Part shown: in pieces, positions 55,073 through 62,823 of the stretch
How the letters are laid out: every line of letters begins with the position of its first letter
Numbering within the stretch: position 1 is the first letter of the stretch
DNA from: Symsagittifera roscoffensis
Taxonomy: Eukaryota > Xenacoelomorpha > Acoela > Convolutidae
DNA: 64,000 nucleotides
Direction: 5' to 3'
Assembly (NCBI RefSeq): GCF_963678635.1
Contig: NC_087066.1
Location: 5,237,954-5,301,953, forward strand
Position numbers and translations under genes: made by a program
Notes under the pieces: model-generated
The model's input: only the letters and a program-made list of their open reading frames with translations
The model's database searches: none
Told to the model about the DNA's origin: nothing

Positions 55073-55450
55073 TCCCCATTTTTCAAATGGTCGGAACAAA
55101 AAGTTCGAAAAAAAATGCAAAAACTTTCAACATTTTTCGAATTTTTGGTGATATATTACAATAGGTGGTAATTTAAAGTTAAATAGCTGGACCTCTTTTT
55201 GTTATATTCGCACAGTATTTATAATTTATTTCAAAAGCAAAAGAAATGCTAAATTTGAGTTTTTGAATAACACTTCATCTGGTAGAGTACTTTATTTACA
55301 AAAACTATCCTAGCAGCATGTACAAATGATTGAAAAATGAAATGACTATATTATGCATTATAGTTCTCAGTTTCAATACATGCACTATAATTAAAATTAC
55401 CACCTATGGTAATATATCACCGAATTTTTTCCAGGTTTTTTTGCTCACCT
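55073..55450. other. AT-rich DNA with an inverted GGTGATATATTAC pair
   Basis: TTGGTGATATATTACAATAGGTGGTAATT (55145-55173) and its approximate complement near 55394-55425 form the ends of a 280-bp palindromic segment, possibly another MITE. No gene seen. Confidence 0.45.
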
Positions 55451-55484
55451 ATTAGCTTATAAAGTCCCAAAAGGTATACTTTAC

Positions 55485-55628
55485 GTTTGATGAAGCCTTA
55501 TTATGAGCAAATTGCATGCCTCCATTCAATCTGGGGGGATCTAATAGAACGAAACTAGATTTAATTATCCCGATCCGAGTTGGAGTTGCTATGAAATCAA
55601 ACCATAATAACTTATCAAAAAATCGCAG
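55485..55628 (-). CDS. Isolated internal exon, minus strand
   Basis: Bounded by the acceptor AAATTTCAG and the donor GTAAAG, open in phase 0 for exactly 48 codons: LRFFDKLLWFDFIATPTRIG, IIKSSFVLLDPPRLNGGMQF, AHNKASSN. No partner exons were identified, and the family is not recognised. It may belong to the same gene as the secreted Cys-rich protein upstream at 56815-57039, but no in-phase donor without a stop links them. Confidence 0.35.
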
Positions 55629-55699
55629 CTGAAATTTTTTCTTTATTTCAGCTGGATACAACAAAATTTTTCTGATTGCATGAAAAAACACTTAGTTAA

Positions 55700-55970
55700 A
55701 ATCTGGGGCTGATTTAGGGAGGGGGCGGACGCTTCCTTTCTTCACGATTCGACCCCCTGCCGGCCCAAAGAGTCCCCCTTTTGTACTATTTTGAGATATC
55801 TATTTTTGATGACGGACCGTAAAATTTTTCTAAAGGCGCCTTTGGCACCAAAATATAGTAATTTTAAGGGGGAGCGCGCGCCAAAAAAAAAGCGAATTTT
55901 TGGTCAACATTTTCCAAAAAGTGCCTAAAAACGCCTTTTTCGGCCAGTTTTTTCAAAGTTTTTTATATAA
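55700..55970. mobile_element. G element, inverted partial copy
   Basis: Complement of the right two thirds of the G family: CTGATTTAGGGAGGGGGCGG, GACCCCCTGCCGGCCCAAAGA, AAGGGGGAGCGCGCGCCAAA and AAAGTGCCTAAAAACGCC. It is cut off at 55970, where a family A MITE has inserted. Confidence 0.6.
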
Positions 55971-55978
55971 CGATTCTC

Positions 55979-56172
55979 GGCTCATTTTCCTTTCATCCCA
56001 CCTGCAAATTTTTAGAGTAAATTTTCTGTTCACATTGTTGTCAGATTGTTATCAAATTTGGCATACGGACTAAATATGCCACGAAAAACATATTTGGTCT
56101 TCATACTCAACCTTGTAAAACCACTCGTTACGCCATGAAATCGATACTTATGTGAGGTGGGGGGAAAGAGCC
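55979..56172. mobile_element. MITE family A copy, perfect 8-bp target duplication
   Basis: Ends GGCTCATTTTCC and GGGGGAAAGAGCC; CGATTCTC on both sides (55971-55978, 56173-56180). Confidence 0.9.
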
Positions 56173-56231
56173 CGATTCTCATTCTCTTGCTTTAAAAAAT
56201 ATATGCTAATATCATAGCTGGGAAGAAAACA

Positions 56232-56420
56232 GGCTCTTTCTCCTTTTTTCCTCTCCCCCCCCTTCCGTCTCACATAAACCACCAACGTCATGGTGTAACG
56301 AGGGGTTTTACCAGGTCAAGTATGAAGGCCAAATATGTTTGTTATAGCATAATCAGTCAGTCGGCATGCCAATTTTTGTAACAATCGGACAATGCGAACC
56401 AAAAAATATATATAAGAGCC
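56232..56420. mobile_element. MITE family A copy, inverted
   Basis: Ends GGCTCTTTCTCC and ATAAGAGCC; flanks AGAAAACA and AGGAAACA (7 of 8). The GGGGAAAAGG part of the right arm is deleted. Confidence 0.8.
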
Positions 56421-56760
56421 AGGAAACATAGCCTAGAATTGCACAAAAGTTGGATCATAAGAACAAACGCTATTTAGGTAAAAAGCGCATGCGACGGGCT
56501 AACGTTAGAATGGTGGCAAGCCGACCAGCCGAGGGCCAGCCAGCCAAAAATACAATTACCTTTCCAACATGCCAAAAAATTAATGTGGTTTTGCAGCATA
56601 ACAGCAGATTAGCTCTGTTATTATGCAACTATTACGAAGTTTTTCGGCATCAACTTTTTCGGTTTCGGCATAACGGCAGATTAGCATTGTTATTATGCAA
56701 CTGCTACGAAATGTTTCGGCTTGGAAATAATTTCGGCTTCAAATGTGGCGGTTCTTAAAT
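56421..56760. repeat. GC-richer segment with a 60-bp duplication
   Basis: A unit GCATAACAGCAGATTAGC followed by TGTTATTATGCAACTATTAC recurs about 62 bp further on with few changes (56598 and 56660). A plus-strand frame (YLGKKRMRRANVRMVASRPA) crosses it, but no start, splice site or homologue supports it. Confidence 0.5.
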
Positions 56761-56814
56761 ATGGCAACTTTAGAGCATCGGCCGTTAGAAGAGCCTCAAC
56801 TTCTGATTATTTAC

Positions 56815-57039
56815 CTACTTCTGATTATATGCAAATCGTGTGCACCCGTCTTCTTTGTATTCTGGATTGTGAATCTCACAAACTGTGATTGCGTTTTTGG
56901 GTTCGTTGTAAGTACACGGGCACTCGGCTGTAGCCGGGTAACTTCTTCCAATTAATCGACAAACACTTTCAGCTGAGTAGGTTCGGCAAATAAGAATTGA
57001 ACCAACAAACAAATAAAAGAAACCTGTTGACAATTCCAT
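56815..57039 (-). CDS. Small secreted Cys-rich protein, 74 residues
   Basis: The minus-strand ATG at 57039-57037 is preceded by CTCAAA, a favourable context. The product begins MELSTGFFYLFVGSILICRT followed by YSA, a clear signal peptide. The mature part has Cys at 27, 40, 42, 54 and 66 (SVCRLIGRSYPATAECPCTY, NEPKNAITVCEIHNPEYKED). It ends at TAG, which directly abuts a GTAAAT donor-like sequence. Five Cys in the mature chain is odd, so a sixth may lie in an exon I cannot place. A consensus donor GTAAGTTTTT upstream of the ATG (near 57080) hints at a 5' UTR intron. Secretion is well supported; function is unknown. Confidence 0.5.
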   Translation of the reverse strand: MELSTGFFYLFVGSILICRTYSAESVCRLIGRSYPATAECPCTYNEPKNAITVCEIHNPEYKEDGCTRFAYNQK

Positions 57040-57391
57040 TTTGAGTTTGGCTATTTTTTGCGGGAGTTTTCCAAAAACTTACGTATAAATGAAGCTCTGA
57101 AAGTACGCTACGCGAATTGATTCAATTAAAACACGTGGACCAATTGAAAAAGCAGTATGTTACTAGCCAAACTTGACTGGTCTCTCCTCCCCCTGAATAT
57201 CCAACCAGGTCAATGTTTACGTTTTTTTCTACATAAACAACACTTAAAGAACTTTGAAACTGTTAGAAAAATGGTATGTTCAGAAAATTATAGATCATTT
57301 TTATTAAAAATATTATGCAATATTAAAAATATAGCTGTTTCTCATTACACAGCCCAGCTCGAATTTAGCTTTCTGGTTTCAAATGCAACAA

Positions 57392-57670
57392 GAAGACTGC
57401 TCTTAATAGCGCAAAACCCCGAATTCCGACTGCTTTTTAAGGTCGACGAACATTTTTTTTTCAATACAAAAATTGATGAAGTACTCAAGCAAAAAAATGA
57501 ACTTTGACCTTTTTTAACTTCTTATTTTGACTAAATCCCAAAAAGCTATGTAAAGTTGAGTATCCTAAATTGGCCACAGTTACAAAGAGCAACCTCCGTT
57601 AATTTACGAAAAAAATATCATCGCAGTTGAAATACACTTTTAATTTTGAGCTTTTTAGGAGTTTCTCGAG
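57392..57670 (-). repeat. Family B repeat, degenerate copy
   Basis: AAGACTGCTCTTAATAGCGCAAA and CCCCGAATTCCGACTGCTTTT are the decayed end and hairpin of B in minus orientation. The GGAGTTTCTCGAGGGGGG at its right edge resembles the start of a G element, into which the LTR of the next element has inserted. Confidence 0.5.
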
Positions 57671-57675
57671 GGGGG

Positions 57676-58021
57676 TGTTATACCCTCAGCCGTTAGGTGA
57701 GGTATAATTAAGTGGTCAAGTCTATGCTAATCGCTGACTATGAAATGAGAAATAGAAAAGACTACGATGGTAACTTAAATTCATCGGTCTATGTTTAAGT
57801 CTGGACGACGCTGACCTCGAAGCATTTGAGATACAGCGTTTCATAATAACTATTACATATGTTGTTAGGTATAGATAGATACTTATTTAATTCCAGACTT
57901 CTATATGTATTATGTAATCATTTAGGTTTATAATATGTAAACATTACCAACTGGTAGTTTTAGCACCTGATTGTACATTGTTTGTATGGAATGTTTTACT
58001 ATGATATCCGTATGGATAACA
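57676..58021 (-). repeat. 3' LTR of the minus-strand Ty3/gypsy element, 346 bp
   Basis: In plus-strand terms it runs TGTTATACC...GGATAACA, so it has TG/CA ends and a short TGTTAT/ATAACA inverted repeat. On the minus strand it lies just after the pol stop and the polypurine tract. Its distal end can form a hairpin (TTATACCTCA / TGAGGGTATAA). The partner LTR is outside the window, so age cannot be estimated. Confidence 0.85.
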
Positions 58022-58036
58022 CTTCCCTCCTTTTAA
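58022..58036 (-). promoter_or_regulatory. Polypurine tract (TTAAAAGGAGGGAAG)
   Basis: Read on the minus strand, this purine run abuts the LTR start TGTTATCC and follows the pol stop codon by 17 bases. Confidence 0.8.
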
Positions 58037-58053
58037 GAAATTGAGTTCTCAAT

Positions 58054-61000
58054 TTAAGCTTGATTTAGATCGTCCTCCTGCGAATTATCTTTGGCTTGTC
58101 CTCGCGTTTCCTCCGATTGTTGTTTATCGGTTTTAGGTATGTCAGATGATCTCTGTTGTGGGGAAGTTTGTTTTTCGTCTTCTTTCTCTCTCTGGAACGT
58201 CATTGAATTTCCTCGAATAGGACTAATCGATTGTAAGAAATTCATTGCTTCTTCAAAATCTTTACTGAAAGAGTCTTCAGTGATCTGCGACTTGTCTAGA
58301 ATATACCGCGAGCTTGTGGTTCTTGCAATTGTATTGGTCTTAGTCATATTTCGGGTGTTTTCGGGCGTATCGCTACTCATGTGGACTTCTGTACACACTA
58401 TATCATCTGATGACGCCAACGATGCTGTTTGGTGTGTCGTGTCCTCATTGTATTTTGTGATTTGGTTTTCGTCATTTTTGTCATTCAGATTGGAGGTGCT
58501 AATTTTCGTCGGTGTAATATCCTCCGTATTTGTGTGTTCGATGGTTGCTACTGTGAGTGGGGCTTCAGTGTTTGTTGAGATGTTTCCAATTGGGATGGCA
58601 TTTCCGAATTTTCCGGCCAGCGTGCTTTTTCGTGATCTGGTTGATCTCCGTATTTCCGGTGATTTGGTTTCTGGTGTGGCCTTTAAGTCAATTCGTTTTG
58701 CTGCAGGTTGTTTACTTGGAGATGGGGATTTATGGTCAAGCTCGTTATCCGATGAGAGTGAAATCGATGTATCACAGTCGAATTGGATGGTTGCAGGGTC
58801 GATTCTTGCTTTCTTCTTCGGGCTAACCGTTCTGTGAGGTACTGCCTTTGCCGGGAGGCGTTGCGTGATCGATTTGCTTCTGTCCCGGGCATTCCCTTGC
58901 TGTGTTGGTGTAAATGTAGCCAATAGTTTCTGTGGACCTAGGGCTCGTCGATTCAATGTCTGCTGAATTATCTCCTGTGTTGATTTTGGTGGTGGCTTTC
59001 TAGGGCTTTTCGCTGAATTTCCTGATGTTCCTCCTTGTGCCCCTGTGCTAGGTGTCTTTGTCTCTAAAATACGCGGTTTAGCTCTTGGTAGGTGTTTATA
59101 CGCGACAAAATCCTTTAGTGCCGCTGGTCTACATTTTCCATAGACCCTTGGATCTGGTATGAATGCAAGACCGTCATGCCTAATTACCCTAGGTTGTTTC
59201 CCATCTTCCCGTATCCACGCAGTGTGTGGAGAGTAATTAATTATTGCGCCGTTTTCGATGATTTTGAACTGCGCCCCAAATGTTCCCGGATTTTTTGTTT
59301 TTCTGGCAATTGTCCCCGTTTTTCTAGCAATTTGTTCGAGGCGTAGTCCTGTTTTAGGATTAATGGTATGTGCTGGACCTTTAAAACGATCCTTTAGAAA
59401 TATTAATGGGGCTCTTCGTAATTTTTCTTTTTCTTGTGATGTTAATAATCTTATGGGGTTACGAGTCCTTAGTTTATCAAAATCATTCGATTTTTCTTTT
59501 AGAAAGGTTTCCTGAAGTGATCTGGCTTCATAAGGCTTATTTGTCAAAGGTAGGTGCGCACCTATTGGGAATTTTTGAAGTAGCCTCCTGTCGAATTCCT
59601 CATCGCTGCTGTCTAATGTTACTGCCTCCGTGTGTGCGTCTGCGTCCGGCTGGTTCTGTGCTCTACGTTTTCCTGAGTGTGATTGTGTGTGTCGATTAGC
59701 TTCGGTAGCACTTTTATCCGCGACAGTTTGTGCTGGTGGGGCCGGGTTGAATGTTGGTTCTGGCACGTATTGGTGCTCGGGTGTGGGCTTCATTTTGTAT
59801 TTCAGGTCTAGTTCATCCTCGCTGTTTAAATCCCTGTTCCACATTGATTCCGCCGACAACGCTGGTTTTGCGAGTACTTTTTCGTCTAAACATGATAATT
59901 TAGTATTTTCCCACGAAAGGTTTGACAATTTAGGCGATGTGCTGAGGTTACTTATGGGAGTATTAGCTTTTCTACCGTAGTGAGATTCAAACGGTGTAAC
60001 TTTTGTAGAAGAGTTAGGTGTAATACGGAGGGTTTTTATTAATTCAGCTACGTCCGATGCTAACTTATATGGACGATTTGTTTTGTCAATTTTCATTATC
60101 GCTAGTCGTGATTTTAATGTTCGTATGAGTCTTTCGACCATGCCTATCGCTCTATGGTCGTCCACCGGTGCGAAAATCAGTTTTATATTGTGAGATTTAC
60201 AATATATAAGGAACTTTTTGGCTCTGAAACCTTGTGCTTGGTCACATCTGATAGCACGGGGTACACCTTGGTTGACTATGTGATTTTGCATAAAACGGAT
60301 GATTGTATCCGCTTTATTATTGGTAACAACTTTTGCGTACGGAAAGCGTGAGAAGCGATCGACACCCACCAATATATAAACATCCTTATCGTTTTCGTCC
60401 GGTAAGGGTCCTGCGAAATCTAATTGGATTTCCTCATTTGGTTCTACCACCGCGTCCAATGTTGTGAAGTGTTGTTTACCCGAGTTAACCTTAAAGTTCT
60501 TACCCTTTTCCCGACAGCTTTTACAGTTTTGTGCCGTTGAGACGATGTCTCTGTGAAGGAACGGATACCACACATGCTTCGCTGCTTCTAGCATTCCCCC
60601 TTGTCCTGGATGTGTGAGGTGTAAAGCATCCATCAGTGTAGGCCTCAGTTGTTTCGGTATGACGACGCGGTCGTCGTAGAGAAGAATGTTGTCCCTGACT
60701 GATAGGCGATGCCTTACATTGTAAAAATAAGGGCCGTAGCAGCTTTTGATCGAGTCCCACTTTTGTTGCTTAACCATTGTTAAGAGTGGTGATAAATTTC
60801 TATCTCGTTTGGTAGCGGCTGCTAGGAAGCTTACGTCCATCACCTTTCGTAAATTCTTTCGGAACATTGGGGTGTCTTCATCTTCTATGCTGGCAATAGT
60901 TTGGCTTTCCGTGTCCTGTTTTGATGACTGGTTGTTGTCGGTTTGGGTTTGATGGTCTGTGTCAGGGGATTGATCTATTTCCAGTGTCTGGCAAATGGCA

Positions 61001-62823
61001 TCAGCTTTCTTGGATTCAATTCTGTTGAATGTGAAGCTGTTTGTAGAGGGTATGACCTGATGTGTCACGTCACTGAATGTAAGTTCTGGTGGTGGGGGTT
61101 TAGATAGAAGTGCATTAAACGATGCGTAATTGAGGGGAGAGAAGGTGAGTTGGGTTTGGGCTGCGGTATGTGCTTTCCTTGTTATGCGGCGAAAGGGTGG
61201 TAAAGTCATGCCTTGTTGTAATTGTCTACTCATGTTGTTTTGTTTTTCTAGGTTTGAACTGTTTGAAATTGAGTTAATTTGAAATCGACTTGATTTGAGC
61301 AATTGACTACGCAGAGTGAATGCAGTTTGTGTTTGAATCGAATTTGAACGTGCGAAGTTCTCGTTCCGGTCGAGCTTTTCGGTGCCTGGATAATTAGCCG
61401 TTTTGACGTTATTCCAAGCGGCGTTAATACTACTGCTATCTTGGAATTCTACGCATTTTACGAGGTCATCGATTAGTGCTACTACGAAATTTTCATCCCA
61501 GTACGCGGGGGGTTGAGGTTTTCCGACCGGGTGTCGTGAGATGTAGTCAATGAGACCCATTTTACTACCAGCTAGGTGGTGTATGTCAAAATCGAATGGA
61601 ATGAGTCGATCAATCCATCTGGTTAACCTACTTTGATAGGTTTTATTGCCCCTATTACTTTTTAATGCACCAACTAATGCTTGATGGTCCGTTATTAAAG
61701 TAAAGCGTCTGCCGTATAGGTAGTACTTGAAGTGCTCAATGGCCCATACTGCGGCTAGAAGTTCGAGTTCGTTTACCGAGTATTTTTGTTCGCATGAATT
61801 TAGGAATCGTGATGCATACGCAATTGTGGCCCAACCATCCGGTGTGTTTTGTTCCAGGGCCGCGCCTATACCTTCGCGGCTGGCGTCACAGACAATTCGG
61901 GTGTCTCGGTCCGTTACAAAATGTCTGTTTTCTGTTATGTTCTTTACGGCATTTAATACATTTTTGAAAGCTTTCCCGTTTTCTTCATTCCACTGGAAAT
62001 TAAATTTATTTGCTGTTGATAGCAGTGGTCCAAGGGGATTGCATAGCTGAGCTAAGTTTGGGATGAATTTGTTGAGGTGATGAACTGAACCCATGAAACT
62101 TTTCAATTGTTTGAATGTTTTTGGATGAGGTAGGTTTATAATTGCGTCCGTTTTCTTATGGATAGGTATGGTGCCGTGTTCGTTTATGGTAAATCCCAAC
62201 CATTCTACTTCCCTACAACCAAATTTACACTTATCGATTGAAATAGCCATGTTTTCCGTATCTAGTTTGTTCAGAACTTTTGTTAATTTTTCAATATGCT
62301 TCTCTTTCGTGCCATGGGATATTATTAAAATATCATCTAGGAACGCGAAAGTGTCCTTCTCGTTGTTGAGTGTCAGATCAATGGCTTTCTGAAATTCTGC
62401 GGGCATATCAGTTAGCCCGTAGAAGCCGGTTTGGAACTGATATGTTCCCGTTGCTTTTCCTCCAATTATGCTGAAGTTACACTGCGTACGGGTTGTTTCG
62501 TCTAGTGGTAGTTGACTGTACGCGTATCGTAGATCTATTGTTGAGAAATACGTCGTTCCTGGCTTATTTGTACCCTCTTGTGCCGATTGTGCTATATTGT
62601 CTAACAGAACGTCAATATTTGGCATCTGGTACTTATTTTTGTGGATCGATTTGTTTATTTGTTTTGAGTCCATGGCTAATTTAATGGATCCATCCTTTTT
62701 AACAGTAATGACGATAGGGCTTGTGAATTGGTTGTCGTTACATTTTTCAAGTCGAGTGATGTGACCTTGATCGATTAATGATCTAATTTCGTGTTCCACC
62801 TTTTCTTGTATATGAATTGGAAT
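58054..62823 (-). CDS. pol: pol: RT, RNase H, integrase and long C-terminal extension
   Basis: The frame is open for about 1589 codons after the TGA that ends gag-protease, in the same frame; no ATG is near its start, so it was part of one polyprotein. Positions counted from the GTG codon at 62799: RT with STIDLRYAYSQLPLD (Asp 89) and FLDDILIIS (153-161); RNase H with VCDASREGIG (Asp 305), NELELLA (Glu 344), ITDHQALV (Asp 371) and IDYISRHP (Asp 418). A polar spacer of about 210 residues follows. Integrase has LHLTHPG...CKSC (727-762), LDFAGP (Asp 794), RCDQAQGF (Asp 853) and GMVERLIRTLKSR (Glu 889), a DD35E arrangement. About 600 further residues are Ser/Thr/Lys/Pro-rich with a possible folded island (LIFLKDRFKGPAHTINPKTG, NYSPHTAWIREDGKQPRVIR) and no recognised chromodomain. 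All enzymes look catalytically complete. Confidence 0.9.
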   Translation of the reverse strand: MPIHIQEKVEHEIRSLIDQGHITRLEKCNDNQFTSPIVITVKKDGSIKLAMDSKQINKSIHKNKYQMPNIDVLLDNIAQSAQEGTNKPGTTYFSTIDLRYAYSQLPLDETTRTQCNFSIIGGKATGTYQFQTGFYGLTDMPAEFQKAIDLTLNNEKDTFAFLDDILIISHGTKEKHIEKLTKVLNKLDTENMAISIDKCKFGCREVEWLGFTINEHGTIPIHKKTDAIINLPHPKTFKQLKSFMGSVHHLNKFIPNLAQLCNPLGPLLSTANKFNFQWNEENGKAFKNVLNAVKNITENRHFVTDRDTRIVCDASREGIGAALEQNTPDGWATIAYASRFLNSCEQKYSVNELELLAAVWAIEHFKYYLYGRRFTLITDHQALVGALKSNRGNKTYQSRLTRWIDRLIPFDFDIHHLAGSKMGLIDYISRHPVGKPQPPAYWDENFVVALIDDLVKCVEFQDSSSINAAWNNVKTANYPGTEKLDRNENFARSNSIQTQTAFTLRSQLLKSSRFQINSISNSSNLEKQNNMSRQLQQGMTLPPFRRITRKAHTAAQTQLTFSPLNYASFNALLSKPPPPELTFSDVTHQVIPSTNSFTFNRIESKKADAICQTLEIDQSPDTDHQTQTDNNQSSKQDTESQTIASIEDEDTPMFRKNLRKVMDVSFLAAATKRDRNLSPLLTMVKQQKWDSIKSCYGPYFYNVRHRLSVRDNILLYDDRVVIPKQLRPTLMDALHLTHPGQGGMLEAAKHVWYPFLHRDIVSTAQNCKSCREKGKNFKVNSGKQHFTTLDAVVEPNEEIQLDFAGPLPDENDKDVYILVGVDRFSRFPYAKVVTNNKADTIIRFMQNHIVNQGVPRAIRCDQAQGFRAKKFLIYCKSHNIKLIFAPVDDHRAIGMVERLIRTLKSRLAIMKIDKTNRPYKLASDVAELIKTLRITPNSSTKVTPFESHYGRKANTPISNLSTSPKLSNLSWENTKLSCLDEKVLAKPALSAESMWNRDLNSEDELDLKYKMKPTPEHQYVPEPTFNPAPPAQTVADKSATEANRHTQSHSGKRRAQNQPDADAHTEAVTLDSSDEEFDRRLLQKFPIGAHLPLTNKPYEARSLQETFLKEKSNDFDKLRTRNPIRLLTSQEKEKLRRAPLIFLKDRFKGPAHTINPKTGLRLEQIARKTGTIARKTKNPGTFGAQFKIIENGAIINYSPHTAWIREDGKQPRVIRHDGLAFIPDPRVYGKCRPAALKDFVAYKHLPRAKPRILETKTPSTGAQGGTSGNSAKSPRKPPPKSTQEIIQQTLNRRALGPQKLLATFTPTQQGNARDRSKSITQRLPAKAVPHRTVSPKKKARIDPATIQFDCDTSISLSSDNELDHKSPSPSKQPAAKRIDLKATPETKSPEIRRSTRSRKSTLAGKFGNAIPIGNISTNTEAPLTVATIEHTNTEDITPTKISTSNLNDKNDENQITKYNEDTTHQTASLASSDDIVCTEVHMSSDTPENTRNMTKTNTIARTTSSRYILDKSQITEDSFSKDFEEAMNFLQSISPIRGNSMTFQREKEDEKQTSPQQRSSDIPKTDKQQSEETRGQAKDNSQEDDLNQA

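Noticed and set aside
58091-58837. 248-codon plus-strand open frame
   Set aside because: It lies exactly antisense to the C-terminal extension of pol, which has intact family structure. The frame is a shadow of the codon bias on the other strand.
59258-62684. Several plus-strand frames of 60-116 codons
   Set aside because: All lie antisense to pol domains with clear catalytic motifs; no independent evidence.
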